Shown: positions 40,416 through 50,257 of the stretch, one piece after another
How the letters are laid out: each line of letters starts with the position of its first letter
Position numbering within the stretch: the stretch's first letter is position 1
Origin: Methyloversatilis sp.
GTDB taxonomy: Bacteria; Pseudomonadota; Gammaproteobacteria; Burkholderiales; Rhodocyclaceae
Assembly: GCF_030698125.1 (NCBI RefSeq)
Contig: NZ_JAUYNV010000004.1
Location: 1 to 64,000, forward strand
Direction of reading: 5' to 3'
DNA: 64,000 nt
The notes under the pieces: model-generated
The model's database searches: none
Told to the model about the DNA's origin: nothing
What the model saw: only the letters and a program-made list of their open reading frames with translations
Program-made: the position numbers and the translations under genes

Positions 40416-41182
40416 TGATGGCGAGCGACGTCAGCCTGTGCCGCGGCGCAGTCATGCACGAGCGGACCGCACAGGTCCGTCGCCGCTTCGCGTATCAGTT
40501 GTTCTTCATGCGTTTTCGTCTCGACACGCTGGGCAAGTCGAAGATTCCGATGCTTGCACTGAACCGCTGGGCGCCGTTGTCGCTGCACTACCGCGATCAC
40601 GGTGCGCGCGACGGATCGCATCCGCTGCCCTGGATACGCGCATTGCTGGCGCAGGAGGGGCTGGCCGGCGTTGATGGGGAAGTCGTCCTGCAAACCATGC
40701 CGCGGCTGTTCGGTTATGTGTTCAACCCGGTCAGCTTCTGGTTCTGTCACGACGCCGACGGTGCCTTGCGCGCCGTGCTGTGCGAGGTCAGCAACACCTT
40801 CGGCGAACGCCATGCCTACCTCGTGGCGCATGACGACCGCCGCCCCATCCTGAATGGCGAGTGGCTGGAAACACGCAAGGTGTTTCACGTGTCGCCCTTC
40901 TTTCCGGTCAGCGGTTCCTATCGCTTCCGTTTCGATCAGCGCGACACCCAGCATGCGGTCGCGATCGACTACTTCGAAGGCGCAGAACGGCAGTTGCGCA
41001 CGCGTGTCTCGGGGCGCGCCGTGCCGATGAGCCGCGCCGTGGCGTGGCGTGCGCTGGCGGCTTTTCCGCTGATGACGCTGGGTGTGATCGCGCGCATTCA
41101 TATCCAGGCTTTTCACCTGTGGCGGGCGAATGTGCCCTTTTTCAGAAAACCGCCTCCTCCAGTACAGGAATTGACCCGATGA
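40415..41182 (+). CDS. DUF1365 family protein
   Basis: 255 aa. Typical features: RRRFAYQLFFMRFRLDTL near the start, then MPRLFGYVFNPVSFWFCHD and CEVSNTFGERHAYL, with KVFHVSPFFPVSGSYRFRF later. A hydrophobic stretch near residue 215 may contact the membrane. Biochemical role unknown; it is nearly always next to a cyclopropane-fatty-acid-synthase-like gene and an FAD amine oxidase. Start either ATG of the pair at 40415 or 40418; the stop overlaps the next gene by 4 nt (ATGA). Confidence 0.9.
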   Translation: MMASDVSLCRGAVMHERTAQVRRRFAYQLFFMRFRLDTLGKSKIPMLALNRWAPLSLHYRDHGARDGSHPLPWIRALLAQEGLAGVDGEVVLQTMPRLFGYVFNPVSFWFCHDADGALRAVLCEVSNTFGERHAYLVAHDDRRPILNGEWLETRKVFHVSPFFPVSGSYRFRFDQRDTQHAVAIDYFEGAERQLRTRVSGRAVPMSRAVAWRALAAFPLMTLGVIARIHIQAFHLWRANVPFFRKPPPPVQELTR

Positions 41183-42393
41183 ACCAACCGGATGCCCTCA
41201 TCGCGCTTGCGCGACACGGAAAGCTTCCATCGGCCGCGCGCCACGTATTCAAACTGCTCGAACGCATCGAGCACGGCTGGCTGATGATGTCGCTGCCGGA
41301 CGGCGAAATGGTGTCTTTCGGCGGCCGGGGCGAGCCGGTCGAAATGCGCGTTCTCGACTGGGGTGTATTCGACCGCGTGATCGCCCGCGGCGACATCGGT
41401 CTTGGCGAGGCGTGGTTCGACGGACTCTGGGACACCGACGAGCTCGGCCGCGTGCTGACGCTGTTCGCGCAGAACCGCGACGCGCTGCAGCGCGCGGTGC
41501 ACGGCAACCTGCTCGCGCTGGTGTTTGCGCGCATGCGTCATCTCGGCCGCGCGAATACGCGACGTGGCAGCCGCCGCAACATCGTCGCCCACTACGATCT
41601 GGGCAATGAGTTCTACGGTCTGTGGCTGGACGGCAGCATGACCTACTCGAGCGCGCTGTACGAAGGCGATACCCGACGCGATCTGGAAACGGCGCAGCTC
41701 GCCAAGTATCAGCGCATCGCGCGCGTGATGGGACTGTCGGCCGACGACAGCGTGATCGAGATCGGTTGCGGCTGGGGTGGTTTTGCCGAGGTCGCGGCGC
41801 AGCGTGCCGGTGCGCGCGTGCATGGCGTGACCCTGTCTCCCGCACAGCTTGCATGGGCGCGACAGCGCGCCGAGCGCGGCGGCTATGCCGACCGCGCGAC
41901 CTGCGAATTGCGTGATTACCGGGACTTGCGCGGCAAGGCGTCGCACATCGTATCGATCGAAATGCTCGAAGCCGTCGGCGAGCGCTGGTGGCCGACCTAT
42001 TTCGCCAAGCTCGACAGCCTGCTGGCGTCCGGCGGGCAGGCGGTGATCCAGACGATCAGCATCGCCGACGACCTGTTTGCGCGTTACCGTAAAGGCACTG
42101 ACTTCATCCAGCAGCATATTTTCCCGGGCGGCATGCTGCCCTCGCCCAGCGTGTTCGTGCAGCAGGCGGAGAAGGTCGGCTTGCAGGTGCGCGACGACTT
42201 CCGCTTCGGGCTTGATTACGCGCTCACGCTGGCACGCTGGCGCGCCACCTTCGAAGCGCGCACCGACGCCTTGCGCGCGCTGGGTTTCGATCGTCGCTTC
42301 CAGCGGCTGTGGCGCTTCTATCTGGCGTATTGCGAAGCCGGTTTCCGTGCCGGTTCGATCGATGTTCATCAATTTCATCTGGAGAAAACCTGA
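41179..42393 (+). CDS. cyclopropane-fatty-acid-phospholipid-synthase family methyltransferase
   Basis: 404-aa SAM-dependent enzyme acting on unsaturated acyl chains of phospholipids. The SAM motif is VIEIGCGWGGFAEVAA, preceded by NIVAHYDLGNEFYGLWLDGSMTYSSA, the lipid-site pattern of CFA synthases. Then SIEMLEAVGERWWPTYF and QHIFPGGMLPSP. Full length. The product could be a cyclopropane or a methylated/furan precursor fatty acid; sequence alone does not decide. Translationally coupled to DUF1365 upstream and to the chalcone-isomerase-like gene downstream (1-nt overlap). Confidence 0.92.
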   Translation: MNQPDALIALARHGKLPSAARHVFKLLERIEHGWLMMSLPDGEMVSFGGRGEPVEMRVLDWGVFDRVIARGDIGLGEAWFDGLWDTDELGRVLTLFAQNRDALQRAVHGNLLALVFARMRHLGRANTRRGSRRNIVAHYDLGNEFYGLWLDGSMTYSSALYEGDTRRDLETAQLAKYQRIARVMGLSADDSVIEIGCGWGGFAEVAAQRAGARVHGVTLSPAQLAWARQRAERGGYADRATCELRDYRDLRGKASHIVSIEMLEAVGERWWPTYFAKLDSLLASGGQAVIQTISIADDLFARYRKGTDFIQQHIFPGGMLPSPSVFVQQAEKVGLQVRDDFRFGLDYALTLARWRATFEARTDALRALGFDRRFQRLWRFYLAYCEAGFRAGSIDVHQFHLEKT

Positions 42394-42917
42394 TGCGCCG
42401 AATGCTTGCCTTGTTGTTGATGGTCGCCGGCATCGCGTCCGCCCAGCCTCTGGCGGGGGCCGGCGACGTGTTGCCCGACCTGAAACCGCTCGGCAAGGGT
42501 GAAATGCGCTGGTTCGGCTTCAAGCTGTACGACGCCTCGCTGTGGGCCAGCGGCGGCAGCTATTCGCCGGACGGCGGTTTTGCGCTGAGCCTCCGCTACG
42601 CTCGTTCGTTCGAAGGCTACAAGCTGGCCGAAGCCAGCATCGATGAGATCAAGCGCCTGGGCGAACGCGACAAGAAGCTTCTGGCGCGCTGGAAGGACAT
42701 CCTCACTGGCGTATTTCCAGACGTGAAGGAAGGCGATGTGCTGACCGGCGTGAAGATGCCGGACGGCAGCGCACGCTTCTTCCATCAGGGCGTCGAACTG
42801 CCAGCCATCGAAGACAGGGCGTTGTCCGATGCCTTCTTCGCCATCTGGCTTGACGCCCGCACCCGCGAGCCGAAGCTGCGCGCCCGTCTGCTGGCCGAAT
42901 CGCTCCCGTCCAGTTGA
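42393..42917 (+). CDS. chalcone-isomerase-like exported protein
   Basis: 174 aa. Signal peptide (MLALLLMVAGIASAQ), then the chalcone-isomerase-like fold signature MRWFGFKLYDASLWASGG, FALSLRYARSFEGYKLAEASIDEI, and WKDILTGVFPDVKEGDVLTG. Bacterial members do not have flavonoid substrates; several are lipid-associated periplasmic proteins of unknown role. GGAG lies ahead of the ATG, which overlaps the previous stop by 1 nt. Stop overlaps the TTG start of the MFS gene. Confidence 0.88.
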   Translation: MRRMLALLLMVAGIASAQPLAGAGDVLPDLKPLGKGEMRWFGFKLYDASLWASGGSYSPDGGFALSLRYARSFEGYKLAEASIDEIKRLGERDKKLLARWKDILTGVFPDVKEGDVLTGVKMPDGSARFFHQGVELPAIEDRALSDAFFAIWLDARTREPKLRARLLAESLPSS

Positions 42918-44194
42918 GATCGGCCCGCCTGTTTGCCTATGGCGTGCTCGGTGCGCCGCTGGCCGCCGCGGCACTGCCCATCTACGTACACATTCCGAAG
43001 CTGTACGCCGACAGCTTCGGCGTATCGCTGACCGTGCTGGGCATCGTGCTGTTCGCCGCGCGTCTGCTCGACGCGCTGGTCGACCCGCTGATTGGCGCGG
43101 CCAGTGATCGCGCGCGGGGCCGCCGTCGCCTGGTGTGGATGGGCTTGCTGCCGCTGGCGCTCGGGTTGCTTGCGCTGGTGCGTCCGGCCGAAGGCGCCGA
43201 TCCGGTGTTCTGGCTGATCGGTGCGCTGGCACTGGTCTATGCCGGCTACAGCATCAGCACCATCAATTATTACGCCTGGGGCGCCGAACTGTCGGCGACG
43301 CCGGCTCTGGGCACCCGGCTTGTCGCGGTGCGCGAAGGTTGTGCGCTGGTCGGTGTCGTGGCGGCGTCCATCGCGCCGGGCTTGCTGTCGCCGGATGCGG
43401 CACAGGGTCTGTGGCAGGCGGTGCTGTACTGGCTGCCGCTGCTGGCGGTGAGTGCTGTCATCACGCTGTTCGCCGTGCCGGAGGCGAGCCGCGTGCAGCC
43501 GATGGGGCACGAGCCGTTGCGTGCAGTGCTGGGCGAGGTGCTGCGGAACAGGCGCTTCCGTCGCCTGCTCGCGGTGTTTGCGCTCAATGGCATCGCGTCG
43601 GCGATTCCGGCCACCCTGGTGTTGTTCTTCATCGCCGACGTGCTCGGCGCAGCGGAGCGGGAAGGGCTGTTTCTCGCGCTGTACTTCGTCGCCGGCGTGC
43701 TGGCGCTGCCGCTGTGGACGCGCCTGTCGGACCGCTACGGTCGCGCGCGCAGCTGGGCTGCGTCGATGGTGCTCGCGATATCGGTCTTCGCATGGGCGTT
43801 CACGCTCGGCCCGGGTGACGACACGGCCTTCATGCTGATCTGCGCCGCATCGGGCATCGCGCTCGGTGCCGACCTCGCATTGCCGGCGGCGCTGGTGGCG
43901 GGCCTGGTCGGCCGGCGCGATGAGCCGCTGTCGGCTGGCGGCAGCTTCGGCGTGTGGAACTTCGTCACCAAGATGAATCTGGCGCTGGCAGCCGGTCTGG
44001 CGCTACCGCTGCTGGGCGTGCTCGGCTATCAGCCAGGCGCCACCGACGCCGATGCACGACTGGCGCTGGCCGCGGTCTATGGGCTGGTGCCGTTGGCGCT
44101 CAAGGCGGCCGCCTGCGTGCTTCTGTGGCGCCATGCGGACTGGCTGGAACCGGAAGTGGAAACCGAAGCGAATGACGGAGGACTGAAGTCGTGA
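42914..44194 (+). CDS. MFS transporter (GPH-like)
   Basis: 426-aa polytopic permease, about 12 hydrophobic segments. N terminus AYGVLGAPLAAAALPIYVHIP and the loop GAASDRARGRRRLVWMG place it in the major facilitator group close to glycoside-pentoside-hexuronide cation symporters. TTG 42914 overlaps the upstream stop, which suggests translational coupling; no better ATG exists near the beginning. Substrate unknown. Frequent partner of DUF3833 and CFA-like genes. Stop overlaps the GTG of the DUF3833 gene (GTGA). Confidence 0.87.
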   Translation: MRSARLFAYGVLGAPLAAAALPIYVHIPKLYADSFGVSLTVLGIVLFAARLLDALVDPLIGAASDRARGRRRLVWMGLLPLALGLLALVRPAEGADPVFWLIGALALVYAGYSISTINYYAWGAELSATPALGTRLVAVREGCALVGVVAASIAPGLLSPDAAQGLWQAVLYWLPLLAVSAVITLFAVPEASRVQPMGHEPLRAVLGEVLRNRRFRRLLAVFALNGIASAIPATLVLFFIADVLGAAEREGLFLALYFVAGVLALPLWTRLSDRYGRARSWAASMVLAISVFAWAFTLGPGDDTAFMLICAASGIALGADLALPAALVAGLVGRRDEPLSAGGSFGVWNFVTKMNLALAAGLALPLLGVLGYQPGATDADARLALAAVYGLVPLALKAAACVLLWRHADWLEPEVETEANDGGLKS

Positions 44195-44742
44195 GATCGA
44201 TGTTGTGGCGGATGCGGGGCTTCATCGGTGCGCTGTGCGCCGCCGTGCTGGTGGCCGGGTGTGGTGGCGTGGCGGTCGATCGTTATGCAGGGCAGAAGCC
44301 CGCCATGGACCTGCGCACCTACTTCAACGGCACGGTCAATGGCTGGGGCATGTTCCAGGACCGCGGCGGCGAGGTGATCAAGCGCTTCACGGTGCGCATC
44401 GAGGCGCGCTGGGAAGGCGACACCGGCACGCTGGATGAACACTTCTCATGGAGCGACGGCACGACCAGCCGCCGCGTGTGGACCATCAGGGATCTGGGCA
44501 ACGGCCGCTACACCGGCCGTGCCGACGACGTCGTCGGCGAAGCGACCGGCGAGGCAAGCGGCAGTGCGCTGCGCTGGCGGTATGTACTGGCGCTGCCGGT
44601 CGATGGCAGCGTCTACAACGTCGACTTCGACGACTGGATGTACATGATCGACGACAAGGTCATGCTGAACCGTTCGGCGATGAGCAAGTTCGGCATCCAC
44701 CTCGGCGAGGTGACGCTGTCGTTCACCCGCGGCGCGCCCTGA
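44191..44742 (+). CDS. DUF3833 family lipoprotein
   Basis: 183-aa lipoprotein, lipobox LVAGC (Cys24). The conserved core includes MDLRTYFNGTVNGWGMFQDRGG and DEHFSWSDGTTSRRVW, and ends FDDWMYMIDDKVMLNRSAMSKFG. A beta-rich lipocalin-like fold is plausible. Always seen in the CFA/FAD/SDR cluster in proteobacteria; function unknown. GTG start overlaps the MFS stop by 4 nt, and the stop overlaps the SDR start by 1 nt (TGATG). Confidence 0.9.
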   Translation: MRSMLWRMRGFIGALCAAVLVAGCGGVAVDRYAGQKPAMDLRTYFNGTVNGWGMFQDRGGEVIKRFTVRIEARWEGDTGTLDEHFSWSDGTTSRRVWTIRDLGNGRYTGRADDVVGEATGEASGSALRWRYVLALPVDGSVYNVDFDDWMYMIDDKVMLNRSAMSKFGIHLGEVTLSFTRGAP

Positions 44743-45521
44743 TGTTCGCGCCGCTGAATCCGCCGCTGACTGACTGGTCGGGCAAGCGCGTCTGGCTCAT
44801 CGGCGCATCGTCCGGCATCGGCGAAGCGCTGGCGCGCCGGCTGATGGCCGACGGTGCCCGGGTGGCGTTGTCGGCGCGCAGTGCCGACAAGCTCGCGCAA
44901 CTGGGTTCGCTGTCTCCCCTGGCCGTGGTGCTGCCGCTCGACGTGGCCGAACCCGACGCACTCGCGCATGCGGCCGCCACGCTCACCGCACGCTGGGGCG
45001 GCATCGATGCCGTGCTGTTCGTCGCCGCGCGCTATCAGGCGGTGCGCGCCTGGGAGCTGGATCCGGCGGACATCGACGCCACGCTCAACACCAATGTCGC
45101 GGCCGTCATGAAGGGCTGTGCCGCGGTGCTGCCCGGCATGCTCGCCGCGCAGTCGGGTGCGCTGGTCATCCTGTCCAGTGTGGCGGGTTATCGCGGCCTG
45201 CCCAAGGCCATCATCTACGGTGCGACCAAGGCGGCACTGATCAATTTCGCCGAAACGCTCTTCATGGACGTGCGGCCGCGCGGGCTCGGCGTGCATCTGG
45301 TCTGCCCCGGCTTCGTCGAAACGCCGCTGACCGCCCAGAACGATTTCAAGATGCCGGCCCTCATTTCCTCCGACGAAGCGGCGGGGCATATCCTGAACGG
45401 CCTCGCCCGCGGCGAGTTCCACATCCACTTTCCGCACCGCTTCACGCGCTGGCTGCTGCTGCTGCGACTGCTGCCCTACCGGATGTATTTCACCGCCGTG
45501 CGGCGGATGACCGGACTTTGA
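44742..45521 (+). CDS. short-chain dehydrogenase/reductase
   Basis: 259-aa SDR. Cofactor motif LIGASSGIGEALA and the catalytic triad Ser (ILSSVAGY), Tyr and Lys (YGATKAA). The C-terminal stretch RFTRWLLLLRLLPYRMYF is hydrophobic and may associate with membrane. Residue DVRPRGLGVHLVCPGFVETPLT follows the usual PG motif. Last gene of the cluster; substrate unknown, with lipid or aldehyde likely from context. The next gene (membrane protein) faces it on the other strand with 18 bp between stops. Confidence 0.92.
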   Translation: MFAPLNPPLTDWSGKRVWLIGASSGIGEALARRLMADGARVALSARSADKLAQLGSLSPLAVVLPLDVAEPDALAHAAATLTARWGGIDAVLFVAARYQAVRAWELDPADIDATLNTNVAAVMKGCAAVLPGMLAAQSGALVILSSVAGYRGLPKAIIYGATKAALINFAETLFMDVRPRGLGVHLVCPGFVETPLTAQNDFKMPALISSDEAAGHILNGLARGEFHIHFPHRFTRWLLLLRLLPYRMYFTAVRRMTGL

Positions 45522-45539
45522 CGCCCACCGACGCGGGGC

Positions 45540-46199
45540 TCAGCGCGCCTCGACCGTCGCGGCGGTGTCGTCCCGACGCATCGCAAGCCCCGCCAGCCAG
45601 TCCAGCGCGCAATAGAACGCACCGGCCGCGATCGGCGGATTGGCGGCGGTAAATGGCAGCCCCGGAACGAGCAGCGCCCAGGTCCAGTTGCCCATCGCCG
45701 TGCCGTACAGTTCCATCAGCAGCGCGAGTGCAAACATGGTGCCGTACAGCCGGGGTGACGGACCGTACCGGATGCACAGCAGGAAGAAGGCGAACAGCAG
45801 CAGGCTGATGGTGTCGGCCTCCAGCCATGCGAAGGACAGGACCAGACCGGCGCCCAGTGCCGGAACGGCGTCCGGCAGTGAAGCGGGCAGCCGCTCGGTG
45901 AGCCACATGCCGAGCGCGAACAGCAGCACATGGCCGGGCGGCACGAACAGCGGCAGATTGCCGAGCCGGTATTCGTACAGCCCCCAGACCAGCGCGAGCA
46001 CGATTTCGCCGAAGGTTGCCCACGCCAGGCAGACCAGCCACAGCCGGCGATGGTCGGCATCGGCGCGCCAGCACAGCAGTCCGAACAGCATCCAGGTCCA
46101 GATGGACACCACCGGCTGTGCCCAGACGTAGGCCTGCCCGTCGAGCCACAGGCCAGCGACGATGGTCAGCACGATGATGAGGGCGAAGCGTTGTGTCAT
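45540..46199 (-). CDS. predicted integral membrane protein
   Basis: 219 aa with about seven hydrophobic segments and no recognised family. Conserved-looking patch YEYRLGNLPLFVPPGHVLLF in mid-protein, then TEADTIS-like WLEADTISLLL, and MELYGTAMGNWTWALLVPG. The Tyr/Asn/His-rich patch resembles those of carotenoid-type membrane enzymes, but this is only an impression. Start chosen at ATG 46199 (MTQRFALI); upstream codons cross the aroC promoter region. It ends 18 bp from the SDR stop, so it is probably not cotranscribed with the photo-stress cluster. Confidence 0.75.
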   Translation of the reverse strand: MTQRFALIIVLTIVAGLWLDGQAYVWAQPVVSIWTWMLFGLLCWRADADHRRLWLVCLAWATFGEIVLALVWGLYEYRLGNLPLFVPPGHVLLFALGMWLTERLPASLPDAVPALGAGLVLSFAWLEADTISLLLFAFFLLCIRYGPSPRLYGTMFALALLMELYGTAMGNWTWALLVPGLPFTAANPPIAAGAFYCALDWLAGLAMRRDDTAATVEAR

Positions 46200-46293
46200 G
46201 GCGAGGCGGGTGCAGTCACGGGCGGTGTGCGCCGGAAAGGCGCGACCGGGGCGCATGGTAAACTCCGGGCCTTGAAAAATCGCGGGTTTTCCC

Positions 46294-47463
46294 ATGTCCG
46301 GCAACACTTTGGGCACGCTGTTCTGTGTCACGTCCTTCGGTGAATCGCATGGCCCGGCCATCGGCTGTGTGGTCGATGGCTGCCCGCCGGGGCTGGCGCT
46401 GACCGCTGCCGACATCCAGCATGAACTTGATCGACGCAAGCCCGGCACATCGCGTCACGTGACGCAGCGGCGCGAGCCGGACGAAGTGGAAATCCTGTCC
46501 GGCGTGTTCGAAGGTATGACGACCGGCACGCCGATCGCATTGTTGATCCGCAATCAGGACCAGCGTTCGAAGGACTACGGCAACATCGCCGAAACCTTCC
46601 GCCCGGGTCACGCCGACTACGCCTACTGGCAGAAGTACGGCATCCGCGACCACCGTGGTGGCGGCCGTTCGTCGGCGCGCGAAACCGCGGTGCGCGTGGC
46701 GGCCGGCGCGATCGCGCGCAAGTGGCTGAAGGAGCGCCACGGCATCGACATCCACGGCTGGATGAGTCAGCTCGGCCCGCTGCGCATCAGCTACCGTGAC
46801 CGTGCAGCCATCGCGGACAACCCATTCTTCGCCCCCGACGCGGCCATCGTGCCCGAACTCGAAGTGTTCATGGACACGCTGCGCAAATCCGGTGATTCCT
46901 GCGGCGCGCGCATCGATGTCATGGCATCCGGTGTGCCGGTTGGCTGGGGCGAGCCGGTGTACGACCGGCTTGATGCCGATATCGCGCACGCCATGATGGG
47001 CATCAATGCGGTCAAGGGTGTCGAAATCGGCGCCGGTTTTGCGAGTGTCGAGCAGCGCGGCACCGAACATTCGGACGAAATGTCGCCGCAGGGCTATCTG
47101 TCGAACAACGCCGGCGGTGTGCTCGGCGGCATTTCGACCGGTCAGGACGTGCGCGTGTCGATCGCCATCAAGCCGACGTCGAGCATCCGGCTCGACCGCC
47201 ATTCGATCGACAAGGCGGGCAACCCGGTCATCGTCAACACGCACGGCCGTCACGATCCGTGTGTCGGCATCCGCGCGACGCCGGTGGCCGAAGCCATGCT
47301 GGCGCTGGTGCTGATCGACCATGCGCTGCGCCATCGCGCGCAGTGCGGCGACGTCGAATGCGCGACGCCGCGCATCGCCGCTGCGGCGCCGGCCGACGTG
47401 ATCGCCGGCATCCGCGCGCAGCGCGACGCGGCGGTCGATGATCCGGAGCCGGACGAGGCCTGA
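46294..47463 (+). CDS. aroC: chorismate synthase
   Basis: 389-aa enzyme converting EPSP to chorismate, the last step of the shikimate pathway, using reduced FMN. Signatures: [54 protein letters not shown], and [15 protein letters not shown]-terminal [17 protein letters not shown]. Normal length. The frame ends 7 bp from the stop of the convergent PEBP gene. It is monocistronic and diverges from the membrane protein gene. Confidence 0.97.
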   Translation: MSGNTLGTLFCVTSFGESHGPAIGCVVDGCPPGLALTAADIQHELDRRKPGTSRHVTQRREPDEVEILSGVFEGMTTGTPIALLIRNQDQRSKDYGNIAETFRPGHADYAYWQKYGIRDHRGGGRSSARETAVRVAAGAIARKWLKERHGIDIHGWMSQLGPLRISYRDRAAIADNPFFAPDAAIVPELEVFMDTLRKSGDSCGARIDVMASGVPVGWGEPVYDRLDADIAHAMMGINAVKGVEIGAGFASVEQRGTEHSDEMSPQGYLSNNAGGVLGGISTGQDVRVSIAIKPTSSIRLDRHSIDKAGNPVIVNTHGRHDPCVGIRATPVAEAMLALVLIDHALRHRAQCGDVECATPRIAAAAPADVIAGIRAQRDAAVDDPEPDEA

Positions 47464-47470
47464 GGGAACG

Positions 47471-48097
47471 TCAGCCGGTGACTGCCGGGTTCAGCGAGTA
47501 AACCCCGGTCAGCTTGGCTTCTCCGAGCACCCGGCCAGCCATGGCCTTGAGTGCATCGGCGGCGTTGAAACGCCCGTCGACCGGCAGCCGCTCGATGTCC
47601 AGCGCGTACAGCGTGAACACGTAGTGATGCAGGATTTCGTCATTCCACGGCGGGCAGGGACCGTCGTAGCCGTAGTAGTCGCCCTTCATCTGCTCGTCGC
47701 CGGCAAACCAGGCCGTATAGTCATTGATGCCCTGGCGCGTGCCGCGCGGTCCGGTCGGGCCCGGCTTGCCGCACGGCGTCACGTCGGACGAGAACTCGCC
47801 TTCGGCGATTTCCCCTGTCGGGGCGAGATCCACCAGCACCCAGTGCGAAAAATCGGTGCGCGGCAGACTGGCCGGCACGGTGCGCCCTTCCTGATTCACA
47901 TCGTCCGGCCGGGTCGGTACGTCCGGGTCGTTGCAGATCAGCACCAGCGACCGCGTTCCGGTCGGCAGGCCGGACCACGCCAGATGTGGATTGCGGTTCG
48001 CGCCCAGGCAGACGTGGCCGGTGGCGGCCGGAATGCAGAAGGCGTTTTCGCCCGGAATGCGGCTGTTGTCTGCGAAGTTGTTGCTCGTCAGTTTCAT
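47471..48097 (-). CDS. PEBP family protein (YbhB/YbcL type)
   Basis: 208 aa, phosphatidylethanolamine-binding-protein fold: ANRNPHLAWSGLPTGTRSLVLICNDPD and the ligand-pocket region TDFSHWVLVDLAP. Then YDGPCPPWNDEILHHYVFTLYALD, the signature CPPxxD-xxHxYxF motif of this family. No signal peptide, so cytoplasmic. Ligand unknown. GGAGG lies 6 nt before ATG 48097. It starts 13 bp after the murJ stop, thus likely cotranscribed. Confidence 0.92.
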   Translation of the reverse strand: MKLTSNNFADNSRIPGENAFCIPAATGHVCLGANRNPHLAWSGLPTGTRSLVLICNDPDVPTRPDDVNQEGRTVPASLPRTDFSHWVLVDLAPTGEIAEGEFSSDVTPCGKPGPTGPRGTRQGINDYTAWFAGDEQMKGDYYGYDGPCPPWNDEILHHYVFTLYALDIERLPVDGRFNAADALKAMAGRVLGEAKLTGVYSLNPAVTG

Positions 48098-48110
48098 ACA
48101 TGCCCTCCAG

Positions 48111-49649
48111 TCAGGATGTTGCGCGCCGCGAAAAGTCGCGCAGCCGGAAACCCAGTGCAAACAGCGTGGCGAAGTAGGCACCCGCGCCCGCCAGAACAAT
48201 CCAGGTCAGGTTCAGGATGCGCGTCATCGTACCTGCGCGCAGCCAGTCGCCGGCCAGATCGGCGCTGACGTACAGCACGCCGCCCATGACGGCCAGCGCG
48301 ACCAGGATCTTCAGCCAGAAAGCGGTCCATCCGGGTGCCGGCAGATAGGCGCCGATGCGCCGCAGGCCGCGATACAGCAGTGCGGCGTTGACCAGCGAAG
48401 CGAGACCGATCGACAACGCCAGCCCGGCATGCGCCAGCGGTTTGATGAAGGCAAGGTTCATCAGTTGCGTCAGCACCAGCACACCGAGTGCGATTTTTAC
48501 CGGCGTGCGGATGTCCTGGCGCGAATAAAAGCCGGGCGCGAGCACCTTCACGAGGATCAGCCCTGTCAGGCCGATACTGTAGGCGACCAGTGCGTTGCGC
48601 GTCTGCAGCACATCGTGCGCCGTGAACTGGCCGTGGTGGAACAGCGTGGCCACCAGCGGCGTGGCGAGCAGGGCGAGCGCCAGCGCAGCGGGCAGCGTCA
48701 GCATCAGGGTCAGCCGCAGGCCCCAGTCGAGCAGGCCGGAAAATTCACCGGTGTTTCCGTCGGCGTGACTGCGCGACAGCGAGGGCAGCAGGATGGTACC
48801 CAGCGCCACGCCGAGCAGACCGGCCGGAAATTCCATCAGGCGATCGGCGTAATACAGCCATGACACCGATCCGCTTTCCAGGAAGGACGCGAAGATGGTG
48901 TTGATCAGCAATGAAATCTGCGACACCGACACGCCGAGGATGGCCGGCAGCATCAACTTGAAAACACGCCGCACGCCGGGGTCCTGCAGATCGAGCCTGA
49001 TGCGCGGCAGCATGCCGATGCGCATCAGTGCCGGCACCTGCAGCGCCAGCTGCAATACGCCACCGATGAATACCGCCCAGGCGAGCGCCAGCACTGGCGG
49101 ATCGAAGAAGGGCGCCGCGAACAGGCTCATGCCGATGAAGCTCAGATTCAGCAGCACCGGCGTGAATGCCGGTATCGCGAAGCGGCTGAAGGTGTTCAGC
49201 ACGCCGCCGGCCATGGCCACCAGCGACATGAAAAGGATGTAGGGGAAGGTGATGCGGGTCAGCATGACCGTCAGGTCGAACTTTTCGGCGTCGGCCGCGA
49301 AGCCCGGGGCGGATATGTAGATCAGCCACGGCGCGCCGAAGATGCCGAGCAGCGTCACGCCGGTGACGATGAGCGCCAGCAGGGTCGCCACCCGATCGAT
49401 CAGCGCCCGTGTATCGTCGGTGCCGCGCCGGTTGCGGTACTCGCCGAGAATGGGCACGAAGGCCTGCGAAAACGCACCTTCGGCGAACATGCGGCGCAAC
49501 AGGTTGGGCAGGCGGAAGGCGACGAAGAAGGCGTCGGTCGCGGCGCCCGCACCAAAAGCGCGCGCGATGAAGAAGTCGCGTACGAAGCCGAGGATGCGCG
49601 ACAGCAGTGTCATGCTGCTGACGGTCGCGAGTGCGCGGAGCAGATTCAT
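48111..49649 (-). CDS. murJ: lipid II flippase MurJ
   Basis: 512-aa MOP-superfamily flippase (MviN) with about 14 membrane segments, which moves lipid II across the inner membrane for peptidoglycan synthesis. Diagnostic segments: [47 protein letters not shown], and [19 protein letters not shown]. Start ATG 49649 gives the normal [14 protein letters not shown]; codons upstream belong to no family. The ribosome site is weak. It diverges from rpsT, the usual arrangement in betaproteobacteria. Confidence 0.96.
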   Translation of the reverse strand: MNLLRALATVSSMTLLSRILGFVRDFFIARAFGAGAATDAFFVAFRLPNLLRRMFAEGAFSQAFVPILGEYRNRRGTDDTRALIDRVATLLALIVTGVTLLGIFGAPWLIYISAPGFAADAEKFDLTVMLTRITFPYILFMSLVAMAGGVLNTFSRFAIPAFTPVLLNLSFIGMSLFAAPFFDPPVLALAWAVFIGGVLQLALQVPALMRIGMLPRIRLDLQDPGVRRVFKLMLPAILGVSVSQISLLINTIFASFLESGSVSWLYYADRLMEFPAGLLGVALGTILLPSLSRSHADGNTGEFSGLLDWGLRLTLMLTLPAALALALLATPLVATLFHHGQFTAHDVLQTRNALVAYSIGLTGLILVKVLAPGFYSRQDIRTPVKIALGVLVLTQLMNLAFIKPLAHAGLALSIGLASLVNAALLYRGLRRIGAYLPAPGWTAFWLKILVALAVMGGVLYVSADLAGDWLRAGTMTRILNLTWIVLAGAGAYFATLFALGFRLRDFSRRATS

Positions 49650-49790
49650 CGAAAGAAGGCGATGCCGGGTCAGCGCGCACCTTACCAGAGCGCGCAGCGC
49701 GAACGTGCCTGCCGGGAGCTCGAAAGGGGGCTTGCGCCGCACTGTGAGCTTATGTATATTCGCGTGTTTTCCCGAACACGAGTTCGCAAC

Positions 49791-50063
49791 ATGGCCAATT
49801 CAGCACAAGCACGCAAGCGCGCCCGTCAGGCAAACGTTCGTCGCGATCACAACACGAGCCAGCGCTCTGAACTGCGCACGGCGATCAAGAATGTCCGCAA
49901 GGCGATTCTCGCCGGCGACAAGCAGGCCGCGCAGGCGATCTTCCTGAAGGCACAGACGACGATCGACAGCATCGCCGACAAGAACATCATTCACAAGAAC
50001 AAGGCCGCTCGCCACAAGAGCCGCCTGTCCGGTGCGATCAAGTCGATGGCCGCAGCGGCCTGA
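49791..50063 (+). CDS. rpsT: 30S ribosomal protein S20
   Basis: 90-aa basic protein that binds 16S rRNA in the small subunit. [21 protein letters not shown] at the N terminus and the middle [16 protein letters not shown] are invariant-type. C-terminal [20 protein letters not shown]. Divergent from murJ; followed after 16 bp by a strong intrinsic terminator. Confidence 0.98.
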   Translation: MANSAQARKRARQANVRRDHNTSQRSELRTAIKNVRKAILAGDKQAAQAIFLKAQTTIDSIADKNIIHKNKAARHKSRLSGAIKSMAAAA

Positions 50064-50079
50064 GCCTCGATACGAATGA

Positions 50080-50108
50080 AAAAGCCGACCTTCGGGTCGG
50101 CTTTTTTG
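50080..50108 (+). terminator. intrinsic terminator after rpsT
   Basis: Arms AAAAAGCCGACC (50080-50091) and GGTCGGCTTTTT (50096-50107), tetraloop TTCG, with a run of T. It is symmetrical and could also stop transcripts coming from the right. Confidence 0.95.
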
Positions 50109-50257
50109 TTTTCTCCGGCAGCTTTTCCGGAGCAACGGTTTGAGGCGTCGGACGGGTCATCCGGATGATCGATCCGGAATTCATACGTTGTCGTGGATTC
50201 CCGCGCTCACTGTCCGTCCGCATTCCGGACGACGCAGGTCGATTGCGGCCATGCCCG

